Numbered from the stretch's first letter, positions 17,735 to 27,002 are shown. The stretch is 64,000 nt of DNA from Atopococcus tabaci DSM 17538 (GCF_000429585.1 NZ_AUCD01000003.1:18896-82895); one strand, 5' to 3'. Program-made: numbers and translations. Notes: generated by a model not told the origin, from the sequence alone.

Positions 17735-18502
17735 ATGAAACAGATGACTCAAATAGCAATTTCATTGAATCAAGTAGTTGTGGCGTATCAGTCCCAGCCG
17801 GTTTTGTGGAATGTCTCGGCAGACATCTATAAAGGCAAGTTGACGGCGCTGATCGGTCCAAACGGCGCAGGGAAGTCGACGTTGATCAAAGCGATGTTGG
17901 ACCTGCATCCACCGGTGGCGGGCAGCGTGTCCTTTTCTGCGGCCGGAAAAACGGATGCGGCTTACTCGGAAGTGAAGAAAGCCATCGCGTATGTGCCACA
18001 AAAGAGTTCGGTGGATTGGAGTTTCCCGACGACCGTGTTGGATGTGGTGGTGATGGGCCGGTACGGACACCTCGGCTGGTTTAAGCGGCCGAGAAAACAC
18101 GACATCCAACTGGCGGAAGAAATGTTGGAAAAAGTGGGCATGGAAGCATTCAAAGACCGTCAAATCAGTCAGCTCTCCGGCGGGCAGCGGCAGCGGGTGT
18201 TCATGGCGCGGGCCTTGGCGCAACAGGCGGACATCTACATTTTGGACGAACCGCTGGCGGGCGTGGATATCAAAACCGAACGGATCATCATGCAGCTGCT
18301 GCGGGAGCTGGTTCTGGAAGGCAAGACGGTCATGGTGGTGCACCACGATCTGCAGACAGTGGAAGAGTATTTTGACGAAGTGGTGTTTTTGAACCGGCAG
18401 ATCATTGCGGCCGGCCCCACAGAAATCACCTTCACAGAAGGGAATATTGAAGAAACATACCGCAAAGAACAAACTGTCCAATCAGGGGTGAGTGAAAGAT
18501 GA
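17735..18502 (+). CDS. mntB: Metal ABC transporter ATP-binding protein
   Basis: A 255-residue ATPase that powers the metal transporter. It has Walker A (IGPNGAGKST), the Q loop (YVPQKSSVDWSFP, typical of the Mn/Zn subfamily), signature LSGGQRQR, Walker B (IYILDEPLAG) and the switch His (VHHDLQ). The start may be ATG 17735 or ATG 17744; the second has better ribosome spacing. Its stop overlaps the next start as ATGA. Confidence 0.92.
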   Translation: MKQMTQIAISLNQVVVAYQSQPVLWNVSADIYKGKLTALIGPNGAGKSTLIKAMLDLHPPVAGSVSFSAAGKTDAAYSEVKKAIAYVPQKSSVDWSFPTTVLDVVVMGRYGHLGWFKRPRKHDIQLAEEMLEKVGMEAFKDRQISQLSGGQRQRVFMARALAQQADIYILDEPLAGVDIKTERIIMQLLRELVLEGKTVMVVHHDLQTVEEYFDEVVFLNRQIIAAGPTEITFTEGNIEETYRKEQTVQSGVSER

Positions 18503-19434
18503 TGGACCAACTGATCAGTTTACTGACCGATTACACGTTTCAAGTGGTCGCTTTGGGAACAGGTTTCCTGGGATTGTTGAGCGGAGTGATCGGCACCTAT
18601 GCCACGATCCGGGGAGAGAGTCTTTTGGGGGACGCGTTGAGCCACGCCGCACTGCCGGGAATCGCGATTGGGTTCCTGCTCATCGGCCGGAAAGAATGGG
18701 TGGTCTTGATGTTGGGAGCGGCGGCCAGTGGATTGGCGGCTACGGCATTGATTCAATGGATGAGCCGCAAACGTGTCGTGAAATTTGACAGTGCTTTGTC
18801 GCTCATCCTCTCCAGCTTTTTCGGACTGGGTTTGGTGTTGTTGACGCATATCCAAGGCAGCGCGAACGCCAATCAGGCCGGGTTGGATACGTTCATTTAC
18901 GGGCAGGCGTCGGCGATGCTCATCCAAGACGTTCAAACCATTGCCGGCATCGGAGCGGTCCTGCTGTTGGTGGTGGGGCTGTTTTGGAAAGAATTCAAAG
19001 CGTACACCTTTGACCCGGTCTTCACGCAGACACTTGGGTTCTCAGGCACGCTGTTGGAGTTTCTGTTGTCCGGCATGATGGTTGTCGTCATCATTTTAGG
19101 ACTGGAATCGGTCGGCGTCATCTTGATGAGTGCGTTGGTGGTCGGACCGTCTGTCGCGGCGCGTCAATGGAGCGACCGGTTGAGTGGTGTGATGGGACTG
19201 TCCGGTTTGTTCGGGTTCCTTTCAGGAGTGATTGGGACCACGCTCAGTTCCATCGGACACCAGATTCCCACAGGCCCGACCATTGTCGTCGTGCTGAGTA
19301 TTTTTGTGATGGCGAGTCTTTTGTTTGCGCCGAAACGCGGCCTGCTGATGAAACAGTTGGAACAGAAAAAACGCAAACAGAAATACGCACAACAATTACA
19401 AACGAGAAAGGAAGCGAACGAGTATGTTGGTTGA
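18499..19434 (+). CDS. mntC: Metal ABC transporter permease 1
   Basis: A 311-residue membrane protein of the ABC-3 family with about eight hydrophobic segments. RGESLLGDALSHAALPGIAIGF near the N-terminus and LLSGMMVVVIILGLESVGVILMSALVVGP are family signatures. A basic C-terminal tail of about 30 residues follows. The start overlaps the ATPase stop by four bases and the end overlaps the next gene by 11 bases, indicating coupled translation. Confidence 0.9.
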   Translation: MMDQLISLLTDYTFQVVALGTGFLGLLSGVIGTYATIRGESLLGDALSHAALPGIAIGFLLIGRKEWVVLMLGAAASGLAATALIQWMSRKRVVKFDSALSLILSSFFGLGLVLLTHIQGSANANQAGLDTFIYGQASAMLIQDVQTIAGIGAVLLLVVGLFWKEFKAYTFDPVFTQTLGFSGTLLEFLLSGMMVVVIILGLESVGVILMSALVVGPSVAARQWSDRLSGVMGLSGLFGFLSGVIGTTLSSIGHQIPTGPTIVVVLSIFVMASLLFAPKRGLLMKQLEQKKRKQKYAQQLQTRKEANEYVG

Positions 19435-20332
19435 AATTCGATTGATCGCCGTCATTGTGGCGGTGGCCTGCGCGCTTCCGGGAGTGTTTTTGGTGCTGCG
19501 CAGTTTGACCATGATGTCGGATGCCATCACGCACACTGTTTTATTGGGCATTGTGCTGGCGTTTTTCATCACACAAGATTTGAATTCGCCGCTGTTGATG
19601 ATCGGCGCCACCTTGATGGGCGTGGCCACCGTCTGGCTGATTGAAACGCTCCAACGCACCAAGCTGTTGGGAAACGACACCGCAATCGGCATTGTGTTTC
19701 CGCTCTTTTTCAGCATCGCCATCATCTTGATCACCCGGTACGCCGGAGATGTGCATTTGGACGCGGACTCCGTGTTGATGGGGGAGCTGGCCTTTGCGCC
19801 GTTCAGAAGGTTGACGCTGTTCGGAATGGATTTGGGTCCGAAATCGTTGTGGACCATGTCCGTGATTTTGGCATTGAACGCCGCCTTCATCGGGGTGTTT
19901 TACAAAGAGTTGAAGCTGACGACGTTTGATCCCGCATTTGCGGCGGCGGTCGGATTTTCACCGGCGCTGCTGCATTACGGTCTGATGACGCTGGTTTCAC
20001 TCACCGCTGTGGGAGCGTACGACTCGGTGGGGTCAATCTTAGTGGTCGGCTTTATGGTCGGACCGGCATTGACCGGTTACTTGCTCACGAACCGGTTGAA
20101 ACAGATGATCGGCATCGCCGTCCTGGCGGCTGTCATCAACAGCTTGATCGGCATCGAGTTGGCTTTTCTGCTGGACACTTCCTTGGCGGGAATGGCGGCG
20201 GTCGTCACCGGAGTCACGTGTTTGCTGGCATTCCTGTTTTCGCCGGAAAAAGGGTGGATTAAAAAAGCCGCTTTACGCCGAAAACAGAAACGGGAGTTCT
20301 ACACATGGCTGGAAAAAGAAGGCATTCATTAA
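19424..20332 (+). CDS. mntD: Metal ABC transporter permease 2
   Basis: A 302-residue ABC-3 permease, paralogous to the gene before it: MMSDAITHTVLLGIVLAF and LMTLVSLTAVGAYDSVGSILVVGFMVGPAL correspond to the same motifs. Two different permeases in one operon match the Bacillus MntABCD and Treponema TroABCD layout, in which they form a heterodimer. A terminator follows. Confidence 0.9.
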   Translation: MLVEIRLIAVIVAVACALPGVFLVLRSLTMMSDAITHTVLLGIVLAFFITQDLNSPLLMIGATLMGVATVWLIETLQRTKLLGNDTAIGIVFPLFFSIAIILITRYAGDVHLDADSVLMGELAFAPFRRLTLFGMDLGPKSLWTMSVILALNAAFIGVFYKELKLTTFDPAFAAAVGFSPALLHYGLMTLVSLTAVGAYDSVGSILVVGFMVGPALTGYLLTNRLKQMIGIAVLAAVINSLIGIELAFLLDTSLAGMAAVVTGVTCLLAFLFSPEKGWIKKAALRRKQKREFYTWLEKEGIH

Positions 20333-20339
20333 ACCAACG

Positions 20340-20375
20340 AAGCTGCACGGCATTCATCCGTCGTGCAGCTTTTTG
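20340..20375 (+). terminator. Rho-independent terminator
   Basis: A 10-bp stem (AAGCTGCACG with its complement) and a T run follow the metal transporter operon. Confidence 0.85.
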
Positions 20376-20429
20376 TATATACTCAGAAAAAATATTTCAT
20401 AAATAAAACAAAACAAATAAAATTTTATG

Positions 20430-20458
20430 TTGAAATCCGAAAGCGATTACATTATACT
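20430..20458 (+). promoter_or_regulatory. Sigma-A promoter of the mur operon with an embedded cre box
   Basis: TTGAAA at 20430-20435 and TATACT at 20453-20458 have a 17-base spacer. The spacer holds, on the minus strand at 20438-20451, TGTAATCGCTTTCG, which matches 13 of 14 positions of the CcpA cre consensus TGWAANCGNTNWCA. CcpA bound there should repress the operon in rich sugar. Confidence 0.75.
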
Positions 20459-20498
20459 GTAGGTAAATAAGCAAGGAAACACAAAAAGGAGTGAGCGT

Positions 20499-21398
20499 GT
20501 GGAGAAGTTGAACCATTTATCCACGGAAACACGAAACAAAGTCACCATGGAATTGGATACGTTATCAATAGAAGAAATTTTGCAAGCGATGAATGAAGAA
20601 GATCAAAAAGTGGCGCCGGCCGTAAAAGAGGCGCTGCCGGAAATTGCAGATGCGGTCAACGCCATTGTGGCGTCCTTCCAACAGGGTGGACGGTTGATTT
20701 ATATGGGCGCCGGAACCAGCGGAAGGTTGGGTGTGTTGGATGCGGCGGAATGTGTGCCGACGTTCAGCGTCAGCCCGGATATGGTGCGCGGCCTCATCGC
20801 AGGCGGTCAAAAGGCGATGATTGATGCGGTGGAAGGGGCGGAAGACTCCAAAGAATTGGCGAAAGCCGATTTGCGTGCTTTGTCGTTGAACGAAAAGGAC
20901 ACAGTCGTTGGAATCGCCGCCAGCGGACGGACGCCTTACGCAATCGGCGGGTTGGAATACGCTAAAGAAACAGGCGCAACCGCGGTCTCTCTTTCGTGCA
21001 ACAAAAACGCCAAAATGAGCCAGTACGCAGACATTGCGATTGAAGTGGATGCCGGTCCGGAAGTCTTGACCGGGTCCACCCGGTTGAAAGCAGGAACAGC
21101 TCAAAAATTGGTGTTGAACATGTTGTCGACGGCATCCATGGTACGCATCGGGAAAGTCTACCAAAACTTGATGGTCGATGTGCAGCCTTCCAACATCAAA
21201 TTGGAAGAACGGTCGAAAAACATTTTGATGGAAGCGACCGGCTGCACCTATGAAGAAGCCGCTGAGTACTTCGAAAAAGCGGATCACCACGTCAAGACCG
21301 CTATCGTGATGTACTTGACGGATGTGGACAAGGAAACAGCCGAAACCCGTCTGGAAGAAGCGGACGGTTTCGTGAGAGAAGCAATCAAACAATCGTAA
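20499..21398 (+). CDS. murQ: N-acetylmuramic acid 6-phosphate etherase
   Basis: A 299-residue SIS-domain enzyme that cleaves the lactyl ether of MurNAc 6-phosphate to give GlcNAc 6-phosphate and D-lactate. Family motifs are LSTETRN at the N-terminus, YMGAGTSGRLGVLDAAECVPTF (with the catalytic Glu), GIAASGRTPY and GSTRLKAGTAQKLVLNM. The start is GTG 20499 behind AAGGAG. It is first in an operon with murP, mupG and a MurR-like regulator, a cell-wall sugar recovery pathway. Confidence 0.94.
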   Translation: MEKLNHLSTETRNKVTMELDTLSIEEILQAMNEEDQKVAPAVKEALPEIADAVNAIVASFQQGGRLIYMGAGTSGRLGVLDAAECVPTFSVSPDMVRGLIAGGQKAMIDAVEGAEDSKELAKADLRALSLNEKDTVVGIAASGRTPYAIGGLEYAKETGATAVSLSCNKNAKMSQYADIAIEVDAGPEVLTGSTRLKAGTAQKLVLNMLSTASMVRIGKVYQNLMVDVQPSNIKLEERSKNILMEATGCTYEEAAEYFEKADHHVKTAIVMYLTDVDKETAETRLEEADGFVREAIKQS

Positions 21399-21468
21399 AG
21401 GAGGGAAAACACACGCATTACCAGTCGCATCGAGTGGGTTAAGGAAGCACAATAAGGAGGAAAACGAA

Positions 21469-22962
21469 ATGGCAAACAAAGACGAAAAAGTCCTCGCTCG
21501 TCAAATATACGAGCAAATCGGAGGTCCTGGAAACGTGGACAATGTAGTCAACTGTATGACCCGTGTTCGTTTGACGATTCGGGACGAAGGCAAAGTCCAC
21601 GAAGACAAATTGAAACAGATTGACGGAGTCTTAGGGGTGGTCAACCAAGATACCCTGCAAGTCATTTTGGGACCGGGGTTGTCTGTGAAGGTTGCGCAGG
21701 AAATGGCGAAAAATGCCGGTGTGGAGATGCAGACGGAAGCGGCACCGAGTGCAGATGTCAATCAATTTAAGACAGGCAAAGAAGAAGCGGAACGACGGGC
21801 AGCTGAGAACAAAGCCAAACAGAAGAAAAAACACGATACGCCGCTCAGACGGGTGCTGCGTTCTATCGCGGGCATCTTCATTCCATTGATTCCAGCATTC
21901 GTTGGATCGGGAATCATCGGCGGAATCGCATCCATCTTTACCAACCTTTTAACAGCCGGAACCATTGAAGGAGCCGGATGGCAATACTTTGTCATGGTCG
22001 CAGGTATTATTCAATCAGGATTATTTGGTTACCTAAACATCTACGTAGGGATCAACGCAGCGAAAGTCTTCGGTGCAACGGAAGGTCTCGGCGGGATCAT
22101 CGGTGGTATCATTTATTTGACGAACATGAACCCGGAAATGCCTCTTCCAAACATCTTCACAGGCGGAGATTTGGCTGGAGGACAGGGTGGAATCCTTGGT
22201 GTTATCGCAGCTGTATGGATTTTGTCTGTAGTGGAAAAACAGTTGCGCAAAGTGGTGCCGAACGCAGTGGACATCATTGTGACGCCGACGCTGTCACTGC
22301 TGGCTGTCGGATTGTTCACCATTTTCATCATCATGCCTTTGGCAGGTGCGATTTCCTCTGGGTTGGTCGGCTTCATTACAACCGTCCTTGAAATCGGAGG
22401 AGCAGTAGCCGGTTTCATCTTGGGCAGCTTGTTCTTGCCGATGGTGATGTTCGGTTTGCACCAAATCTTGACACCGATTCATATCGAAATGATTGCACAG
22501 ACCGGTTCCACCCAGTTGCTGCCGATTTTGGCGATGGCGGGTGCCGGACAAGTGGGAGCAGCTATTGCCCTTTGGGTGAAAGCACGTAGAAACAAACAAT
22601 TGGTCAACATGATTAAAGGAGCTTTGCCGGTCGGAATTCTTGGTATCGGTGAACCGTTGATTTACGCAGTAACCTTGCCACTCGGACGTGCCTTCATCAC
22701 AGCATGTATCGGCGGCGGTATCGGCGGAGCGGTCATCGGAGCAATCGGCGGCGTCGGTGCCAGCGCAATTGGTCCAAGTGGTGTGGCCTTGATTCCATTG
22801 ATTGTGGACGGCTTGTGGTGGGCATATGTTGCAGGACTTCTTGCAGCTTACACAGGCGGATTCCTCGTCACGTACTTCTTCGGAGTACCGGCTGAAGCGA
22901 TGGAACCGTCTGAAGCAGATGATTCCAGCCAACCGACTGTAGAAGAAGCCATGAATATCTAA
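21469..22962 (+). CDS. murP: PTS N-acetylmuramic acid-type transporter EIIBC
   Basis: A 497-residue permease with an N-terminal IIB domain (phosphocysteine in VVNCMTRVRLTI, Cys29) and a C-terminal glucose/sucrose-family IIC of about ten membrane segments (GIGEPLIYAVTLPLG signature). A charged linker joins them at about residues 95-125. There is no IIA domain, so it must borrow a glucose-type IIA, as known for MurP. Operon position gives the specificity: MurNAc, or MurNAc-GlcNAc given the adjacent mupG. Confidence 0.9.
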   Translation: MANKDEKVLARQIYEQIGGPGNVDNVVNCMTRVRLTIRDEGKVHEDKLKQIDGVLGVVNQDTLQVILGPGLSVKVAQEMAKNAGVEMQTEAAPSADVNQFKTGKEEAERRAAENKAKQKKKHDTPLRRVLRSIAGIFIPLIPAFVGSGIIGGIASIFTNLLTAGTIEGAGWQYFVMVAGIIQSGLFGYLNIYVGINAAKVFGATEGLGGIIGGIIYLTNMNPEMPLPNIFTGGDLAGGQGGILGVIAAVWILSVVEKQLRKVVPNAVDIIVTPTLSLLAVGLFTIFIIMPLAGAISSGLVGFITTVLEIGGAVAGFILGSLFLPMVMFGLHQILTPIHIEMIAQTGSTQLLPILAMAGAGQVGAAIALWVKARRNKQLVNMIKGALPVGILGIGEPLIYAVTLPLGRAFITACIGGGIGGAVIGAIGGVGASAIGPSGVALIPLIVDGLWWAYVAGLLAAYTGGFLVTYFFGVPAEAMEPSEADDSSQPTVEEAMNI

Positions 22963-22976
22963 GGTGCAAAAGACCG

Positions 22977-23019
22977 GATAGTGTAGAATCCAACTGTTGG
23001 GTTCTGCACTATTCTTTTT
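22977..23019 (+). terminator. Internal terminator or attenuator in the mur operon
   Basis: A stem of about 16 bp (GATAGTGTAGAATCCAAC against its imperfect complement) and five Ts lie between murP and mupG. It probably reduces rather than stops transcription of the two downstream genes. Confidence 0.7.
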
Positions 23020-23047
23020 GAATCAAACAATTAAAGGAGCCGAAAGC

Positions 23048-24109
23048 ATGTTAGGAGCGTCATTGTATTTATCACAAGGAACGGAAAAAAACAAACACCT
23101 CCTCAAAGAAATGAAAGAAGCGGGAATCCGGAAAGTGTTCACCTCCCTCCATATCCCTGAAGACGATCCTTCCCAGACGTTGGATGTGCTGCGGGAAGTG
23201 ACTCGTTTGATGAAAGACTGGGAGATGGAACTGATGGTGGATGTGTCGTCCAACACGGCCAGCCAGTACGGTTTGGAAAAGGATGCGCTCTCCGATTTCT
23301 TGACACAACAGGGAGTAGGCGTCATCCGTCTGGATTTCGGGTTTTCAATGGAAGACATCAAAGAGTTGGCAGGCCGCTTTCATTTGGTGCTGAACGCGAG
23401 CACCATCGATGAAGCTTACTGCAATGAATTGGAACAAGCCGGCATCGATTTGTCCCAAGTGACAGTCTGCCACAATTATTACCCGCGGGAGAACACCGGG
23501 TTGGACCACCAATTTTTCCTGGAAAGAAACCGGTACTTGAAAGAGAAAGGTTTTTCCGTCATGGCCTTCATCGCCGGCGACGGAGAAAAGCGCGGACCAG
23601 TTTATGCGGGGCTGCCGACCTTGGAAGAACACCGGGACATGGATCCTTTGGAAGCTTATTTGGATTTGATGCGCCACTGCCTCGTGGATGAGGTGTTCAT
23701 TGGGGATATTTCTCTTGCCCCGTCCAGCATGCGCCGATTGATGAAATGGGTGACGGAGCGGATTATCCAACTGCCGGTGGAGGTGGTGGATGAAGAGGTG
23801 CTACCGGAGAATTTTTATGCGGTTCATGCCAACCGTCCCGATGTGGCGGCGGATGTCGTCCGGGCTTCTGAATCCCGTTTGACGTTGCAGGACCAAGTGA
23901 TTCAGCCGAAATATTGTACCGAAAGACCCGTCGGATGTGTTACGATAGACAATGTGCGATACGGGCGCTACGCGGGGGAAATCCAAATCACGAAAAAAAT
24001 GTTGCCCCAAGATGACCGTGTCAATGTGTTGGCTCATCTCAAAGAAGGAACCGTCGGGTTGTTGAACTATATCGGCCCGGACGACAAATTTCAATTTTAT
24101 GTAGAATGA
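23048..24109 (+). CDS. mupG: DUF871 family 6-phospho-N-acetylmuramidase
   Basis: A 353-residue protein of the DUF871/MupG family. MupG hydrolyses MurNAc-6-phosphate-GlcNAc in the cytoplasm after PTS uptake. The N-terminal TIM barrel has LGASLYLSQ, RKVFTSLHIPEDD, DVSSNTA, IRLDFGFS and CHNYYPRENTGLD; a smaller C-terminal domain begins near residue 245 and includes GRYAGEIQI. ATG 23048 has an AAAGGAG site. Placement after murQ-murP supports the MupG assignment rather than a generic DUF871 one. Confidence 0.87.
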   Translation: MLGASLYLSQGTEKNKHLLKEMKEAGIRKVFTSLHIPEDDPSQTLDVLREVTRLMKDWEMELMVDVSSNTASQYGLEKDALSDFLTQQGVGVIRLDFGFSMEDIKELAGRFHLVLNASTIDEAYCNELEQAGIDLSQVTVCHNYYPRENTGLDHQFFLERNRYLKEKGFSVMAFIAGDGEKRGPVYAGLPTLEEHRDMDPLEAYLDLMRHCLVDEVFIGDISLAPSSMRRLMKWVTERIIQLPVEVVDEEVLPENFYAVHANRPDVAADVVRASESRLTLQDQVIQPKYCTERPVGCVTIDNVRYGRYAGEIQITKKMLPQDDRVNVLAHLKEGTVGLLNYIGPDDKFQFYVE

Positions 24110-24126
24110 ACAGAGGAGAATGACCT

Positions 24127-24981
24127 ATGGCTGGACATAATGTGCTGGGAAGAATCGCCAGTATCATGGAGGATTTGCCGAAAGCAGAGAAAAAAATTGC
24201 AGAAGTGATCCTTCATTCACCGGAAACCATTGTGAATATGACGGCCTCCCAACTTGGAACAGAAGCAAAATCTAGTGCCGCAACGGTCATCCGTTTATGT
24301 AAACGCCTTGGAGTGGAGAGTTTCACCCAGTTGAAAGTCATGGTTTCCGGCGAAATCAGCCATACCAGTCCCACAGGGTATGCGGACATCACTGCGGATG
24401 AAAAGATTGACGACATCATGGATAAATTGTTGGGGAATGCCTTCCAGTCGATGCAGGATACTGTATCGATTTTGAACAAAGACCGATTGTTTGCAGCTGT
24501 TGATGCACTGGAAAAAGCGTCGGTGATTTATGTGTTCGGAATCGGTGCCTCCCAATTGGTGGCGCAAAATATTGCCCAAAAATGGAGCCGCATCGGGAAG
24601 ACTTGCGTTTGTCCCAACGATCCGCACAACCTTGTGGCTGCTTTGGCGGGAAGCGATGAGAACACCGTCTTTTTTGGCATCTCCAATTCCGGAGAAACGA
24701 AAGAAGTAAGCAAAATTGTCCAGATTGCCAAAGACAACGGGTGCACCACCATCGGCTTGACACGGTTTGGCGGCAACACCATTGCGTCGAAGGTGGATGT
24801 CTCTCTGCAGACGGTGCGGGCAAAAGAAGAAGAGCTCCGGAGCGCGGCAACGAGTTCGCTGCACGCCCAGTTCCTGGTGGTGGATGTGTTGTTTTACACT
24901 TACGCTTCACGTAACTACGACCGGGTCATCCAAAATACCCGCCATTCACGTGCGGAAATCGACCACTACAGCAACAACTGA
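24127..24981 (+). CDS. murR: RpiR-family regulator of the mur operon (MurR-like)
   Basis: A 284-residue regulator with an N-terminal RpiR helix-turn-helix (about 1-77; TASQLGTEAKSSAATVIRLCKRLG) and a C-terminal SIS sugar-phosphate domain (about 125-260; YVFGIGASQLVAQNIAQKWSRIG, FFGISNSGETKE). It most likely senses MurNAc 6-phosphate and controls the operon it ends, as MurR does elsewhere. Confidence 0.88.
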   Translation: MAGHNVLGRIASIMEDLPKAEKKIAEVILHSPETIVNMTASQLGTEAKSSAATVIRLCKRLGVESFTQLKVMVSGEISHTSPTGYADITADEKIDDIMDKLLGNAFQSMQDTVSILNKDRLFAAVDALEKASVIYVFGIGASQLVAQNIAQKWSRIGKTCVCPNDPHNLVAALAGSDENTVFFGISNSGETKEVSKIVQIAKDNGCTTIGLTRFGGNTIASKVDVSLQTVRAKEEELRSAATSSLHAQFLVVDVLFYTYASRNYDRVIQNTRHSRAEIDHYSNN

Positions 24982-24986
24982 TAAGA

Positions 24987-25033
24987 CCACTTGTCCGTAA
25001 CGAACAACCTTACGGACAAGTGGGGCTCTTTTG
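24987..25033 (+). terminator. Rho-independent terminator
   Basis: A perfect 14-bp stem (CCACTTGTCCGTAA and its complement) followed by a T-rich tail ends the mur operon. Confidence 0.88.
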
Positions 25034-25153
25034 TTTAAATATACCAAGAGGATGTTTTTTTATGGAAAAAGATATCTGAATGATATAATAAAGATAGTTA
25101 AAGTAAGCGGTAACAAAAAAGTTCATAAACGTTCCTGAACAGGAGGAAAAGTC

Positions 25154-25942
25154 ATGAAAAAAGGTTGGCTTTACTTATTATTCAGTACGCTGCTGCTTGG
25201 CTATTCGTCAACGGCTTCACCGGTTGAAAGCTCCGAGGTGGAACTGCCGCCTCCCGCTATAGAAAAAGTCGCGCAGCAAACACAAGAAAGTTCGGTCCGC
25301 TTCCTCTATGGAAGTCCAGCGCTGTTTGCGGCGGTTGTATATGAACCTGCTCCGATTGAAACCATCGAAACGGCAGCTCTTGAACCGGAAAACGAAGAAG
25401 CAATCCCGCAGGAAGAGACGGCCGTCCATGAAGAAGCGCCGTCGGACACTGTGCCGGAAGAAGCCGCACCCGAGATCGAAACCGAAACAGCAACAGAAGT
25501 TCCCGAATCAGGAACAAAACCCTCAGCAGAAGAAAGCACACCTCCGTCCACTCCAAACGCCGCCTCTCAGACATCAACTATCGAAGAAACTCCCGATACG
25601 GAACCAGAATCATCGAGTTCGTCCGTTGAACCGCAAGAAACGCCGCCAGAAGAAACCGAACCATCCTCAGAGTTCCCATCCGAACCCACTAACGAGTTAG
25701 AAACCGACCCTTACGAAGAAGAACAACAAATTTTGGAAGCCGTCATCTCCCAGCTGCCGTTTGATGCGGAAGGGCACCAGTTTTTCTTGGTCAAACTGGA
25801 TGCAACCCTGTACCAAGTGGAAATCCGCCACTCCAACCTGCAAGGCGATGTGGAAATCTCCAATATGACAGGCATTTACCAGTACGACTTGAGCAGTGGA
25901 AGACTGTCGGTGATGGACCCGATTACGGGTGAGTTCAACTAA
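25154..25942 (+). CDS. Exported acidic Pro/Glu/Ser/Thr-rich protein of unknown function
   Basis: A 262-residue protein with a short signal peptide (MKKGWLYLLFSTLLLGYSS) and no clear lipobox cysteine. Residues of about 75-195 are a disordered linker of Glu, Pro, Ser and Thr, resembling a cell-wall-spanning stalk. The last 70 residues (LEAVISQLPFDAEGHQFFLVKL...GIYQYDLSSGRLSVMDP) form a compact domain with a Gly-Ile-Tyr and DLSSG pattern. The design (signal, acidic linker, small C-terminal domain) recalls the lipoprotein at 1762, but the domains differ. TATAAT is at 25084-25089. No family is recognised. Confidence 0.7.
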   Translation: MKKGWLYLLFSTLLLGYSSTASPVESSEVELPPPAIEKVAQQTQESSVRFLYGSPALFAAVVYEPAPIETIETAALEPENEEAIPQEETAVHEEAPSDTVPEEAAPEIETETATEVPESGTKPSAEESTPPSTPNAASQTSTIEETPDTEPESSSSSVEPQETPPEETEPSSEFPSEPTNELETDPYEEEQQILEAVISQLPFDAEGHQFFLVKLDATLYQVEIRHSNLQGDVEISNMTGIYQYDLSSGRLSVMDPITGEFN

Positions 25943-25956
25943 ACCACAACATAGAG

Positions 25957-25993
25957 AGGCATTCGTCTCCTTAGGGGCGAATGCCTATTTTTT
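25957..25993 (+). terminator. Rho-independent terminator
   Basis: A 9-bp perfect stem (AGGCATTCG with its complement) and a T run follow the exported protein gene. Confidence 0.78.
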
Positions 25994-26009
25994 GTACCGC
26001 TGTTTTCCT

Positions 26010-26933
26010 TCAACCAAGAGTAGGAAACTTGTACTCCTCAGAAAGATCGTCCAGATAGGGGTTTTCCGCTTCCAGGATGCGGACCAACTCATTGGAGGTC
26101 GCCCGGTGGATGATGTAATCGAGAAAGTCATAAAAAGAGTATTCAAAGAACGGATATGCTTGTTCCTTGAGTTGTTTATGTATGATGTTTTCAGACCCAT
26201 ACGACTCCGGCACACGGACATAATTTCCATGAGCCATCATCTCATCCCGCATTTTCCGCTGCGCCAGGTAAACCGTCGCAACACGGACCAGTTGTTGTTT
26301 GAATGCCGCCTTTTCAAGCGGCAGCACAAGTTGGCGGTGCATACGGCAATTCAAAACAGTCTGCTTGAGAGTGGACTCAAACGTGGCATGCAGCACGTGA
26401 TGCATTGCATACCAACTTGCTGGTTGCTTACTGGTGCCGCGGTCCGGAACAAAGACAGTTTCCCCGGAAATGTAGGGACACCGCTGGGTAAATCCGAAGT
26501 ACTTGTGGATTTTCTTATTCACCGTATACGGGAACCGTTTGTGTTCGAAATACCGGTCCATTAATTGTTTAGAGGTTTCTTTCGTCTTCAACGGCGCATC
26601 CTTCAGTTGAAAGACGAGGGTGTTGTAAGAAGTCGCATCTTGTTCGCTGATATCCAAAATATACAGCGTGTCTTCATTGACCAGAATATGCGGGCATTCG
26701 AAACTGATGTCCAACACCTCCGTCAACAAATCGGTTTTAATCTTCAACGGATCTATCGTTGTGTGATACACAGGAAATACGGCCGGTGGCTCATGAGGAA
26801 TCGGCTCATTGAAATAATCTTCTTTAGAGAGTCGGTGCCCGTTTCGATCGGAAAACAACGAACGGTTTGTGAAGCCTTCCTTCCACCTAAAGAAAAATTT
26901 CTCATGTTGACGTTCTTCAAAACAATCGACCAT
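26010..26933 (-). CDS. ComK-like transcription factor
   Basis: A 307-residue soluble protein whose C-terminal two thirds follow the ComK pattern as I recall it: a basic CPYISGETVFVPDRGTSKQPASWYAMHHV segment aligning with the ComK stretch that reads IFLFPT...GWISHVHV, then RQLVLPLEKAAFKQQLVRVATVYL aligning with ELPISYNSFENQVYRTAWL. ComK binds AT-rich boxes and switches on DNA-uptake genes. The protein is about 100 residues longer than Bacillus ComK, with an N-terminal extension and an acidic end. It has a good AAGGAGG site and its own promoter. The call rests on remembered motifs, not a search; a distant ComK relative with another role is possible. Confidence 0.58.
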   Translation of the reverse strand: MVDCFEERQHEKFFFRWKEGFTNRSLFSDRNGHRLSKEDYFNEPIPHEPPAVFPVYHTTIDPLKIKTDLLTEVLDISFECPHILVNEDTLYILDISEQDATSYNTLVFQLKDAPLKTKETSKQLMDRYFEHKRFPYTVNKKIHKYFGFTQRCPYISGETVFVPDRGTSKQPASWYAMHHVLHATFESTLKQTVLNCRMHRQLVLPLEKAAFKQQLVRVATVYLAQRKMRDEMMAHGNYVRVPESYGSENIIHKQLKEQAYPFFEYSFYDFLDYIIHRATSNELVRILEAENPYLDDLSEEYKFPTLG

Positions 26934-26972
26934 GTGACCTGCCTCCTTTTCATGTTATTTATTTCACATAAT

Positions 26973-27002
26973 ATTGTAAGCGATACCCACATAAAAATAC
27001 AA
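26973..27002 (-). promoter_or_regulatory. Sigma-A promoter for the ComK-like gene
   Basis: On the minus strand, TTGTAT (27002-26997) and TACAAT (26978-26973) have an 18-base spacer. Confidence 0.6.
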
